DNA of 64,000 bases from Pocillopora verrucosa (GCF_036669915.1 NC_089324.1:2386244-2450243), one strand, 5' to 3'; positions 10,071 to 20,750 are shown, counted from the first letter of the stretch. Translations and numbers: made by a program. Notes: a model not told the origin generated them from the letters alone.

Positions 10071-13000
10071 CTGAGGAGGGAAAAGAAAAGGAAAAAATTA
10101 CAGTTGGCCAAATAAATGTAACAAGAGCTTTGATTGGTTGTGATGCCTTTGAATCTAAGGTGGATAATTTCATCACCCTTCGTTTGGCTCGCTAGATAAT
10201 CTTATATTACTGATCCGGTGAGCTAGTAAATTCCCAGCCCGTCTACCAGGCGGCATTTTAGGCGGCAGAGAGAATGACATTTGTTTTAATGTTCACAAAG
10301 CAACCAGGCGGACAATCAGACATGGTTTGATGCTACTATGGTTTAAAGATTTAATGAATGTAACCGAAAAGTTACAATTCATAGACCCAACGTTTCAACA
10401 CTCCTGTCTAGTGTCTTCATCATCATCCCTGATGAATGCACTAGACAGGAGTGTCGAAAGATTGGGTCTATGAATTGTAACGTCTCGGTTACATTCATTA
10501 AAATCTTTGAGCCAGAGTAGCATCCAAACATGTCTGAAATTTTTTTGTTAACTCAACCGTTCTTTCAAGTGGCCCCAACAATTTCGTTTAATGTAATACC
10601 CACAAACCCCCGCGGCAACTCAGACAAGTCCTGTCAGGCTCGTCACACAACGCGTTGCGTGACGAACTTAATTGAATACTACAAAAAGACTTTATAAGCC
10701 GACTCATACCCTTAAAATGACAAAAAAGTAAGCTTTCCGTAATCTAGCAACACAACTTTCTGAGAATATTTCTACAATACGCGATTTGATTTTGCTACAG
10801 GCCCTACAAAGTATTTATCCTCGGAAAGGGGTGTTTTTCTTGATTACCTGCTTCATAGAATACTTCGACGTCCGTTGGAGAAAAATGAAACCCCCCTGTA
10901 AAAAAACCACAGTCACCATAAGAGTACCCTGAGGGTGTCGTGTATGTGTAACCGCATCTGGTGTAGGAGTTTTGGTTGTTTCCGGAGCCGTCGGATATGT
11001 AGATATCATGACCATTCCCAAAGGTAGGTCCATACGTATTACATCTGTACATTGCATAGCGCTGATTTCGGTATTGTGTTAACTTTACGGGATTGTATCC
11101 TTTGACGTTATAGAGAGAGAAGATGAAAGCTTTATTGGCGTAGGAATAAGCGCAAGAACCAGCTGAAATAGAAGAACGATGTGATCGTAAATTAAAAAGT
11201 TGTAAGAAAACACGAACCCTCTGAGAAGGGGGGGAGTTCATTTTCTATCATGAGCTAGACGGGGAGATTTTTTTTCCAGACTAGAGATTTGTGAAAATGA
11301 GGGAGGTATTTTACTAGTTTAGGTATTGAAACGAGTACCAAAAACAATTATGGAAGATTTGAGGAACTATTCTGAAGAAAAGCGAGTAAACATTTTGAGA
11401 CTTAAAGGAAAAGATCCCTTTGTTCTAAGTGTTTTCATTGCTAGACGTGTTAGGATGTAATGTTGTTCTGTAGGTGTATCAAATAGGAAACAATTCTAAA
11501 GACAATATAGGTGTGAAGAAATCTTGATGGCCAAAAAATTAATATAAAATAATAAAGGCTAAGCGCTCTTATCAGAGGAGCATCATTTAAAATTTCCTTC
11601 AGCACCCTCTCCCACCCCCCCCTCCCCCCTTTGAATCCCAAAAGGAACGATAGTTGATCCTATATTATCGTCTCGTTTCCTCTTAAAAAAATTTGATATG
11701 CCTGCCTCCGCTCCAGGACACATCAGTATATCCACCAAATATGTACTCGTTCACTTTGACGATTGTCACTGAGGGTCCCCTCCCATCGCAGTTGCTGTGG
11801 AATGTCGATGCCGCCCAGCCGTCAGTCTTAGCATGCCAACACCTAACAAAATCAGTACGGGATGCAGTGGGAAGAACTGGGTCTAAAAACGAAATCAGCT
11901 TTCCCAAGTATTTATTGGGGTCCAGGCTTCCAAGTATAATAGATGCACCAAGGCCACCTGTGTGCGTAAAAGAAACTCCAATGAAAATTATTATAACAGA
12001 CGTTCTAGAATAAAGAAAGATGTTATTTCTTCTTTCACTACCGTGGGAGTTTTCCACGAAGAGTCGAGACCCAGATCTTCTTATTCACAGGGTGAGGTGC
12101 TTACTATGTGATCTCACTAAAACTTAATATTTCCCCGCGAAAACAACGAAATTCCACGGGAGCACATTTTCTCAAGTGCATGTAAACTAAGAAACGAAAA
12201 TCAACAACCAAAAGTTCAGTTCAGTTGGGTTGAACTGTATGATTCGGCCCGACTCAGCGATTCAATTTCATAGCAAAACATGCATCTAGATCAATTTGTT
12301 CCCTGATTTAGTTGATATACACTGATACCCCGGAACTGAGATACAATTTATCTACCACTACTGCCACAATAATATCAATAGTATTTCGCTGCTGTATAGG
12401 GTTCAGCGCGTGCGCTCCTAGAATCCCTGACGTTGCTGAGAATTAAAGTCTATTTTTTTATTCATTGCATATTTGCGACAGGGTTTTAAGTGTTACTGTA
12501 CAATTACTTACCTATTTGGAAGAAAACTTCAATATCAGATGGAGTAAAATAACGACTTCCTGTGAAGAATCCACAGTTTACACCCGAATAACCCGCGGGG
12601 TTGGAGTAAGTCTGGCCGCATTCAGTATAAGAATATTGATTGTTTACGGCGTCGTCATATATGCGGATGTCATATCCCGAGCCAAAAGTGGGTCCGAGAG
12701 AGGGACATCTGTACATTGCCTTTTGCTGGTATCGATATTGTGTCAGCTTCACAGGATTGTATCCTTTGACGTTGTTAAATGAGAATAAAAAGGCTTTGGT
12801 GGCGTAAGACCAATCACAGGTGCCTAAAATGTTGATTAAAATGGAAATGCAGAGATGCATCCAAAGTTTAGACAGGTATAGGATCAGGGACCAGCCCCAA
12901 AAAGCAAATTTTGTTTTTGGCCGTTTTTACATTTAAGATCGAGTTATGGATAGTTTCTTAATTCAAACGATAAGAATATCAAGATACAAAACAAAATGGA

Positions 13001-16000
13001 TCGGTCCTTTGATGTTCTTGAGGGAGAAGAGAAAGGCTTTCCAAGCATGTGAGTTCCCACATGAACCTGTATTATGGGTGGCGTTGTATGAACATAGTAA
13101 ATGTAAGTTGTATCAGTCAATTGTTAGACCATCCTACGATTCCTTGAGGTCTCTCAAAAAAGGGAAGTGGGTTGATCTACGAATGGGTGAGAAGTATAAT
13201 TTAATGAAGGTGTGTACAGCTGCAGCGAATTTTGAAGCTTCTATAAACTCGCTATGGCGGTTAACCAACCCTTACTAGAGTCTTATTAGCGAGAGCACTT
13301 TGAAGGGTCATAGCGGAGCCATATAGAAACGTTACAACGCACCAAGAGATCCTGAGGGGGGGAGAGAATGGGGCTTCTGGTCCAGGCCCTGAGATATGTC
13401 AATCAGTCTTACACCAAGTGTGACTTGGTATGTGGCGTTTTTTTCGCGCCTCGCGCACCTTTTGTTCTTGTCCTATGTTTTGATTGGCCCGTTTTAATGA
13501 ACTTGGTTTTGGCTTTACGACACTCATTAAGTGCAGTTTAGATAGAAAATATATTTGGATCCTAAATTTATTAAATGCTACTGTATGATACAGCAGTGAT
13601 GTAAATTTTATTATTCAAAAACGTACTCACCGCTTGGTCCCCAGGACACATCAGTGTATCCACCAAATATGTACTCGTTCACTTTGATGATTGTCACTGT
13701 GGGTCCCCTCCCATCGCAGTTGCTGTGGAATGTCGATGCCGCCCAGCCGTCAGTCTTAGCATGCCAACACCTAACAAAGTCACTATGGGATGCAGTGGGA
13801 AGAACTGGGTCTAAAAACGAAATCAGCTTTCCCAAGTATTTATTGGGGTCCAGGCTTCCAAGAATATCAGATGCACCAAGGCCACCTGTGTGCGTAAAAG
13901 AAACTCGAATGAAATTACAATAACAGACGTTCTAGAATAAAGAAAGATGTTATTTCTTCTTTCACAACCGTGGGAGTTTTACACGAAGAGTCGAGACCCA
14001 GATCTTCTTATTCACAGGGTGAGGTGCTTACCATGTGATCCCACTAAAACTTAATATTTCCCCGCGAAAACAACTAAATTCCACGGGAGCACATTTTCTC
14101 AAGTGCATGTAAACTAAGAAACGAAAATAAAGAACCAAAAGTTCAGTTCAGTTGGGTTGAACTGTATGATTCGGCCCGACTCAGCGATTAAATTTCATAG
14201 CATCTAGATCAATTTGTTCCCTGATTTAGTTGATATACACTGATACCCCGGAACTGAGATACAATTTATCTACCACTACTGCCACAATAACATCAATAGT
14301 ATTTCGCTGCTGTATAGGGTTCAGCGCATGCACTCCTAGAATCCCTGACGTTGCTGAGAATTAAAGTCTATCTTTTTTTATTCACTGCATATTTGCGACA
14401 GGGTTTTAAGTGTTACTGTACAATTACTTACCTATTTGGAAGAAAACTTCAATATCAGATGGAGTAAAATAACGACTTCCTGTGAAAAATCCACAGTTTT
14501 CACCCGAATAACCCGCGGGGTTGGAGTAGGTCTGGCCGCATTCAGTATAAGAATGTTGATTGTTTACGGCGTCGTCATATATGTGGATGTCAAATCCCGA
14601 GCCAAAAGTGGGTCCGTAAGAGGAACATGTGTACATTGCGCGTTGCTGGTTTCGGTATTGTGTCAGCTTCACAGGATTGTATCCTTTGATGTTGTTAAAT
14701 GAGAATAAAAAGGCTTTGGTGGCGTAAGACCAAAAACAGGAACCTAAAATGTTGATTAAAATGGAAATGCAGAGATGCATTCAAAGATTAGACAGGATCA
14801 GGGACCAGACCCGTTTTTACATTTAAGATCGAGTTATGGATAGTTTCTTAATTCAAACGATAAGAATATCAAGATACAAAACAAAATGGATAGGTCCTTT
14901 GATGTTGTTAATCTGAGGGAGAAGAGACCAGCCCCAAAAAACTGTTTTTTACATTCAAGATCGAGTTATGGATAGTTTTGAAATTCAAAGAATGAGAATA
15001 TCATGAGACGAAACAAAAGTGGATCGGTTTTTTGAAAACAACTATTGCTAACGTTACCAAGAATTTCAAGAAACACCTTTTAGGGGACATTTTTTTTTTC
15101 TGTTTTAGACACCAAGCTAGATTCCCTGCCTTTCAACGTTAATTATTTTCCCTTCTAAATCTTTCAAACTTTGCACCAAAAAAAAATTAATGGCCAACAT
15201 CTACTTACTGCTCCATGATAGGTCGGTGTATCCACCAAATATGTACTCGTTCACTTTGATGATTGTCACTGTGGGTCCCCTCCCATCGCAGTTGCTGTGG
15301 AATGTCGATGCCGCCCAGCCGTCTGTCTTAGTGTGCCAACACTTCACAAACCTGCTCCACTCTGAACTCAGGAGGACTGGCTCTAGGTAGGAAAGCAGCT
15401 TACCTGTGTAGTTGTTGTAGTCGAGGCTGGTAAGAATAACGGAATTATTAAGGCCACCTATACGAAAAACCGAAAAAGGGAGAAAAGGTAAGGATTGCCC
15501 TACCTTGAAGTTTTGGCGTCATGTTGCATTGTTCATTTTGTTGGTGGTAATGTCTACAACTTGCTTGCTTGCCTCGTTATTTGCACCAATCAATATATTC
15601 TTAGAATTAGAGGAAACCACCCAATAAAAACGTGATAATAATGAAAACAGAAGAATTAAGGTTGATCAACATAGAAAGTTCGACATAATTGTAAGCAACA
15701 GACTTTAAAGATCAATGAAACTGTTTCTTTTTTGAGGGGGTGCTGGATGGTAAGTTAGGCGCCAAGTGAGACGTATTCTTCAACCCTTTAACCCCTAAGA
15801 GGGTTTGGCATTTAATTTCTCCTCACCGTATTACAGCCGAACCAAACATCAGAATCATGGGAATAAAGGAAATAATCACCAAGCTATAAAGCTCTTGATT
15901 GTCAAAAAAATTCCCTTGGCAGCACCACACGGTATGCGTAGAGAACAGCGAGGGGAATATCTGTACTGGTTGGAGTAAGGGGTCATAATGCAGCCCGTTC

Positions 16001-17872
16001 TTGGGACGAATTCCATCTTGGTCTCGATTCAGGACCGACTCATGTTAAAAAAATATATTTCCAAAATTGTAAGCTTCATATGACGATACAGAAAGATAGA
16101 GAAGGCGAAATGCGAGCATCATAACAAACAGAGGTCACTCGTATCTCAGTGTTAGTTAAACTCACGAAAATAGCAGCTTGTTCCGTTTCCTTGGTACCAG
16201 GAATTGCAGGTGCATCGATAGGAACCAGCGGTATTGTTACAGGAAGCATTGGCATCACAGTCATGCGATTTATTGGCACATTCGTCGACATCTGAGAGAA
16301 TGCATAAAAAACTAAATGGCTTGAACTCAAGAGCAAGAGTCGATCGAAAATGACTGTTATTGGCGAAAGCGTCTCGCCGTATAAGCAATTGAACGTGACA
16401 TGGTGTGGGGTATAATTCCAATCGGTTATTAAAGCAATTTTTTTCAATCGAGTGTCCAGATTAAACCGAGATTGTTTTGGTTTTGCTTTGTTTTAAAATG
16501 ACTTGCTTCAGGCAATAGTAAAAGTCATTTCACTAACTTACCGACACATTTTTTTCCGTTTCCAGTAAAACCAGTTTTGCACGAGCAACTGTGAGAACCG
16601 ATGGTGTTCGCGCACTCGGCGTTGGCGTCACACACGGGAATTGTAGAATTACACTCGTCCACGTCTGAAAAAACGGATAGTTTGCGGTCGGTTTAATTAA
16701 AAGCAAAAAAGAGGGTATTCGCTGAATTATAATACTCGTTCTTGGATTCATCAGACCAATTGCTTCCGGCGGAAGCCAAAATTTTACTCTGTACGACCCC
16801 ATCAGGAAGCAAAATTTCCCCTTCCCTATTCGTTAAATTTCGTCACTATAAAGTTGTAATAACAATTTGCCATTGAATTATTATCTCTGTGTCAAAAAAG
16901 AAATTTTTCAATTCTATTTGACCTGTTCTCAAATCGATCAGTTTAAGAGAGATTATAGCATTCCTTCATAGCTTTGTTTCCGTCAGATATCTTATTATTT
17001 TTATTTTGTTTTGTTTTGCTTTATTTTCTCATTTCACCCTATGAATATTGGGGTGGGGGAGGGGGTTAGGGGGTTGCAGTGTACCCATAATATCTCTGTC
17101 AACGCTTTTGCTCGTGGTAAATCGATTTTTGTCTGTAGAAGATGTGAATTGATAAACACTTAAATTCACCTTCGGTTTTCATGTCACAAGGAGCCAGAAC
17201 AGTCCTCTCGGGTACAATCGAGTGAAACCAGTATTTGCCGCTGACCGCTTGTCCTCCTTCGCTCATTTTGATTTCCTGGCAAGTCTCCGCAGGCAGCTCA
17301 GGAATGGAACCGAGAGGAACTGGAAGAAAAAAGCAATTATTACCATGGCACTCCAAGTAAGCAAGATTTTATGTTCGTCTTGGGAACGAAGACACTCATA
17401 TTGAGGGCGACTTGACTTAAGGCAATAAGGGAGGTGATGTGACACAATTCCTTAAATTTATAAAATTCCCTAGAAAATTTGGGTTCAAATTTTTTGCTCT
17501 GAAAATGTCTTTATAGGGAAGAAGACAGTCAAAAATGTACAAACCTCTTTTGTAATCTCGCTTAAAGTAAAATCTCTCAGGGTTCGGAACATAATCCTCT
17601 GGTCTCGCCTCCTTGGTTCGGTTGCTCAGCTCACAAATGTCTTGCGTAAAGACATAGTTGAAACTTTGACATCTGACGTCAGCATAGCATCCCCGCAAGC
17701 ACACATCTGAAAGACCAGCCCCCGTGATCCTCTTGAAGATGTGGCGTTGAAGCATCATCCCAAATTTGGAAACTTCCGGCTGGCCCGTAGCCTCCCATTG
17801 CTGTGCAGCTGTACAGCATAACAGCACGGTTTTGATCAACAGCCCTACTGCGTACAAGACCTTTTTGGCCAT
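8949..17872 (-). CDS. Gene A: secreted PAN-EGF-EGF-(TLDc)x4 protein, 996 aa
   Basis: Twelve coding exons on the minus strand: 17872-17545, 17319-17170, 16664-16542, 16291-16166, 15457-15209, 14743-14432, 13885-13631, 12823-12512, 11957-11706, 11162-10848, 10070-9822 and 9268-8949. They sum to 2991 nt, and every junction is phase 1. Order of domains: signal peptide (about 1-23), PAN/apple (24-109), fibrinogen-type motif (110-159), two EGF domains (160-242), four TLDc domains (about 243-996). The start is the ATG at 17872 (GAGGAAATGG, good Kozak context); an in-frame ATG at 17887 is also possible. A 5' UTR intron is suggested by TTTCTTTTCAG ending at 17908. TLDc domains are usually intracellular and linked to oxidation resistance and V-ATPase binding; here the signal peptide, EGFs and paired cysteines point to an extracellular protein. 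Biological role unknown. Splice sites were read by eye. Confidence 0.85.
10329..10524. repeat. Long inverted repeat with hammerhead-ribozyme-like core, intron of gene A
   Basis: Two arms of about 85 bp face each other across a short centre, within the intron between TLDc 3 and TLDc 4. On the plus strand CTGATGA (10429-10435), a CACT/AGTG hairpin, GAAA (10456-10459) and then GGGTC follow in hammerhead order. The minus strand shows GAAACGTTGGGTC. Each strand has one deviation from the consensus core. Copies lie in the same intron of genes B and C. Such motifs are known from Penelope-like elements and retrozymes. Confidence 0.5.
10646..10669. repeat. 24-bp palindrome around AACGCGTT
   Basis: CGTCACACAACG followed by CGTTGCGTGACG, one mismatch. 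A counterpart in unit 3 lies at about 44562-44585; unit 2 keeps only the right half. It is intronic in gene A. No function assigned. Confidence 0.45.
10848..11957 (-). CDS. Gene A TLDc domain 3 (exons 9 and 10)
   Basis: Exon 9 (11957-11706) reads GGLGASIILGSLDPNKYLGK through NCDGRGP to DVSWSG. It has no GT donor: the phase-1 boundary that fits falls before GC at 11705-11704 (GGAG/GCAGGC). Exon 10 (11162-10848) follows a CTATTTCAG acceptor and reads AGSCAYSYANKAFIFSL to FYEA, with donor GCAG/GTAATC. In this gene the second half lacks the additional cysteine pair seen in genes B and C. Confidence 0.8.
11704..11705 (-). other. Non-canonical GC splice donor, gene A intron 9
   Basis: No GT is present in a workable position at the end of exon 9, and the frame soon reaches a stop. 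A GC dinucleotide after GGAG restores the phase-1 junction used throughout the gene and joins to the exon 10 acceptor as an alanine codon. The same GC is kept in genes B (28760-28761) and C (45639-45640). Confidence 0.65.
12512..13885 (-). CDS. Gene A TLDc domain 2 (exons 7 and 8)
   Basis: Exon 7 (13885-13631) ends in the DVSWGPSG type of end with donor AGCG/GTGAGT. Exon 8 (12823-12512) reads GTCDWSYATKAFLFSFNNV to EVFFQI, donor ATAG/GTAAGT. Exon 8 and its flanks are nearly the same as exon 6, about 1.92 kb away, and the right part of exon 7 resembles exon 9. This marks a recent internal duplication in gene A. Confidence 0.85.
13003..13066 (-). pseudogene. Relic of a TLDc second-half exon in intron 7 of gene A
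   Basis: About 64 bp match the first quarter of the gene B exon at 29899-29588 (acceptor side, then the KAFLFSL region and the start of NNIKG). The rest of the exon is missing, and flanking sequence up to about 13330 also matches the gene B intron (29900-30180). A shorter remnant is seen at about 14895-14925 and a full-size relic in gene C at 46920-46984. Confidence 0.7.
14432..15457 (-). CDS. Gene A TLDc domain 1 (exons 5 and 6)
   Basis: Exon 5 (15457-15209) runs from [19 protein letters not shown] to TDLSWS with donor AGCA/GTAAGT. Exon 6 (14743-14432) runs from SCFWSYATKAFLFSFNN to FFQI with donor GTAAGT. The six cysteines of the domain are in RCWH/KCWH, NCDG, GSC, TCSS, ECG and NCGF. This pattern recurs in the other TLDc domains of the array. 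Confidence 0.85.
15783..15985. mobile_element. MITE-like TTAACCC repeat, intron 4 of gene A
   Basis: Starts with CCCTTTAACCCCTAAGAGGG and ends near GGTTGGAGTAAGGGGTCATA. It is a diverged member of the family described at 6033 and is also found at 31872-32085 and 48572-48778 in the matching introns. Confidence 0.6.
16166..16291 (-). CDS. Gene A exon 4: calcium-binding-type EGF domain
   Basis: Reads [18 protein letters not shown] then the C-x-C and final cysteine (YRCTC, GTSC), six cysteines in EGF spacing, after acceptor TCTCTCAG and before donor GTGAGT. The DVDE start fits the calcium-binding EGF class. Four N-glycosylation sequons (NKS, NAS, NNT, NGT) fit an extracellular location. Confidence 0.9.
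16542..16664 (-). CDS. Gene A exon 3: calcium-binding-type EGF domain
   Basis: Reads [18 protein letters not shown], then HSCSC and GNGKKC, after acceptor TTTTTTCAG with donor GTAAGT. Phase 1 at both ends, so it can be lost without changing frame, which is what happened in gene C. Confidence 0.9.
17170..17319 (-). CDS. Gene A exon 2: partial fibrinogen-type motif
   Basis: Fifty residues containing [14 protein letters not shown] and CDMKTE. This is the spacing of the N-terminal part of fibrinogen-related or collagen C-terminal-like domains (C-x2-I, SG-YW, CDM-T). The rest of such a domain is absent; the next exon is an EGF. Acceptor CTTCCAG, donor GTGAAT. Confidence 0.7.
17545..17872 (-). CDS. 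Gene A exon 1: signal peptide and PAN/apple domain
   Basis: [18 protein letters not shown] plus CCTAAQQ forms a signal peptide. The PAN/apple signature follows: [18 protein letters not shown], then [17 protein letters not shown] and a closing FYFKRDYKR. Four core cysteines are visible. Donor AAGAG/GTTTGT. The exon extends upstream as 5' UTR to 17907, after the acceptor CTTTTCAG. Confidence 0.9.
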
Positions 17873-17907
17873 TTCCTCTCGACACATGATGTGGGAAAAA
17901 ACGTTCC

Positions 17908-18700
17908 CTGAAAAGAAAAAGGCAAACAATCTTCTGTGCTAAAAGTTACCCTAAACTTCTTTTTAATCCGTAGACTGGTTTTCGTGAGTTCACGATCAAC
18001 ATGCATGTTTCTACCTTTGTTATTTGACTTTATTTTCATTTGTTTATTTTTTAAGGATTACAAGCACAGAAAAGTCATACATATTTATCAAACTGGACCT
18101 CAAATTTAAGGAAAAGGGATGTTTGTTCCATGCCAAAACGTATTTAGTCATTCGATATTTGCGGTTTTTAACCATTAGCTTGATTTGTATTGTGGTCAGG
18201 AAATGCAATATGAAATGAATAATGGAGAAAGGCTGGTTAGAGCTGTATTAGTTAGGATTGTTCGTAAGAAGCTGTTAATGAGTTAGAATTTGGAGTTTGT
18301 CCGTTATCGAGCAGTCACTTGAACAGCGATCGAAAACCGATTATTGGCGACTGGAGGTCGTAATATGAAGTCGAAATTCTACTTTTGAGCGAACACTCCT
18401 TCGAGTAAGGATTTTGAGTTGGACTTCGAGCTAAATTTTCGAGTTGAAGTTTCCAGTAGGGCAAGGTATAGAACTTGAAAAGATGCCGAAATAGTTCTTT
18501 TAATTTTTGCGGGCTACAAAATTATTTGCGGTCCTGCATGACATAATTCTACATATTAGTAAGGTCCATACGCTTTGTTTTGTTTAAGAAGTATACTAAT
18601 TAATTATTCAAGACTCGGACTCCTTGTTAGTCTCCTATTTGTTTTGGAAAACTTTTACGATCCTTCCGGCAAAAATTCGTTTTATTTCTGATACTCACTC
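17908..18700. other. 5' flank of gene A (presumed promoter and upstream UTR region)
   Basis: No coding exon seen. This 0.8 kb is strongly conserved at 34010-34790 and 50285-51070, and parts of it recur as displaced fragments at 55190-55800 and 57740-58160. The transcription start was not identified. Confidence 0.45.
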
Positions 18701-19189
18701 AATTACACCGGCCGGAGTTAGTAAACTTTTCAAGTTGCAAAGTGGGGACATCAAGATATTGCCTTTTGAACATATTCATTAAAAATTTTCAAGTTATCAG
18801 TGCATGTAACTGGGGTTACAAAAAAGATTGAAATAGAAAGTTAAATACCGAGTGAGAAAACCCAATATAAACTGCCCCCAATGATAAATTTTTCCGCAAA
18901 ATTTAACTTACAGAATTTAGCGTAGCGTATGAAAAATTTTCAGCTGTTCGATTTGGACTCTTTAAAGTTTTGTTGAAAATGATACTTTTCAATTTGATCG
19001 TTGGCTTGCCAATAAAGTGATCCATTATCTAACAAATCCCTTTTGAAATATTTATTAAAAGGAAGTGCGAGGTATAGAATTTCAAATTTGCCTGCGTCCT
19101 TAAGCCTGGCTCTTTCTCCAACACTGATGATAAGAGATCTTTTTTATTCAACGACCAAGCTGAAACTTCATCACTCCGGAGAGTGACCA

Positions 19190-19350
19190 AGACAGAATTA
19201 CTCCTTACAATATCAGTACAATGTCAAGCAGACAAGTAATGAGAATAAAGAGAAATATAAATTGAGGGAATATTAGTTGTTAGTGACCTAATGCCAAATT
19301 CTTCAAACTAGTATCATAAGAACTGCATGGTAAACAGTGAGTGGAATTAC
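19190..19350. mobile_element. Diverged MITE-like copy in unit 1
   Basis: GAGTGACCAAGACAGAATTA, ACTCCTTACAATATCAG and GAATAAAGAGAAAT align loosely with the family at 6033. Matching copies sit at about 35272 (unit 2) and 51430 (unit 3), so this insertion predates the unit duplications. Confidence 0.4.
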
Positions 19351-19558
19351 AAATGAGCAGACGAGTTGGACGGGACGATTGTGAAATACGCCGCCGATGT
19401 ATATGTACTACCTAACCCACAAGTTGCAGCTCTGACGTTCATTTGTTAGGCCGTGAGGGCAGAAAAATTTTGAAAATGCATCGTTGTTAAGGAGCTCCGT
19501 TTTAATTCAAGCTAGTGTCGACAAGTGGCAACGAAGGCTTTTGAAAACAGTGACAAAA

Positions 19559-20750
19559 ATGCGCCTCTTCTCGTCACTTGTATTAGCCTTTTTGGGTGTG
19601 TTAGTGCGGATGATACGTTTTCAAGTGTAAACACCGAATTGAAGACAGTTGAGAAGAATGTGAAAACGCTAGTGTCCTTGGGTGAAAATGGTGTACTTCA
19701 TTTTCCAAACGGAATACGGACAATTTTCGAACTGCATTATTGAACAAAAATATTAATGAAATGAAAAAAAATTGTAGTCGGAGCTTGTCAGGGACTGGTT
19801 TAAGTGTCTGAGACTGGAATCTTCGGAGGAATAAGGATATGTTTCACAATTGAGTCAGATTTCTAACACGACCGTTTTATTCTATCTTCACCCAAATGAT
19901 CTCCGCGATATTTGTAGGAAGCTGAAGAGCGCTTTGGCATAAGACAGGAGCTTGCCAGTTTCTGAAAGATCCTTTTACGCTGCTGCATCGTCGAGCAAAA
20001 GGAAAAACTTGGTTAATAATCAATCATGAGTTTGTAAAGGAAGCGAAAACCACTGCAGCGAGATTTGAAAAACTGAATTCCTAGTTTCGAGTATAGTCGC
20101 TTCGTGGGAGCAATACAATGCTTAGTTTATCAATTAACGAGCTCTTTTTCAGAATATGCTAGGATTTGAGTCCTTGCAGTAGCTCTCCAGCACTTGTGAA
20201 TAGAATTTCGCATCTTTCTTCACGTTTTAACTTTTCTCGCAAAAATATTCAAGGTTTGGCGAAGGTGGGAGACATAGGTGAAAGTGAAAAATAATAATAA
20301 TAATAATAAAATTAAAAAAAAAAATGAAAGAGACTGCTGCCTTCGTAAGAACTCTCCTGACTAAGCCAATATCTCCTCAATCCTATTTTACTCTCTTATC
20401 ACAGCAATTAAGCCTCTTGTTGACAGAAAAAAACTCGTCTAGTTTTTTGATATAAGTTCTGAGTTTCATCGAGAAACCGACAGTTTTCATTTTCCTTTTT
20501 TTTTTTCTTTAGCAGAAAGTACCTTTGCGTAGCCATGCCATTCTTACATAGCTCTATTTGTAAACGAAATACTCTACAACTAAGCCCAAACAAAATTATT
20601 TCCTACCGTTTTCTCCGAAAATGTTTCTTTGCTGGCGATTCTTGTCTGTATGTTACTGCAGCTCTTGCAACTGATACCGACGCAAGTGCAGGTGGGAATG
20701 ATCTTATTTACATTGGGTACTATTATCCTGTTGTTGTACCTGCCTATTGA
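19559..20750 (+). other. Weak candidate small secreted-peptide gene or its relic
   Basis: An ATG at 19559 opens MRLFSSLVLAFLGVLV, which looks like a signal peptide. About 1.1 kb downstream, TTCTTGTCTGTATGTTACTGCAG (about 20640-20661) looks like an acceptor and is followed by a short frame ending in [14 protein letters not shown] and a stop. Both parts are kept in units 2 (35629; 36640-36725) and 3 (51816; 52910-53000). Differences between copies are mostly silent in the signal-peptide frame but mostly replacing in the PVVVPAY frame. No full exon chain could be built, so this may be only a repeat. Confidence 0.2.
20287..20325. repeat. (AAT)n microsatellite and A-run
   Basis: AATAATAATAATAATAATAA followed by an A-rich stretch. 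Related simple repeats occur at 22340, 36370, 38330 and 52555 in the nested-repeat copies. Confidence 0.8.

Noticed and set aside
9814..10074. Plus-strand open frames over TLDc exons (for example 9775-10074, 11693-12013, 13654-13923, 26880-27164, 45691-45948)
   Set aside because: They are antisense shadows of conserved minus-strand exons. They recur only because those exons are conserved, and they show no domain or splice structure of their own.
15190..15390. CRISPR-like regular repeats from the recurring GGGTCCCCTCCCATCGCAGT motif
   Set aside because: The motif is the GDGRGP-coding core of each TLDc first-half exon; spacing is kilobases, and the genome is eukaryotic.
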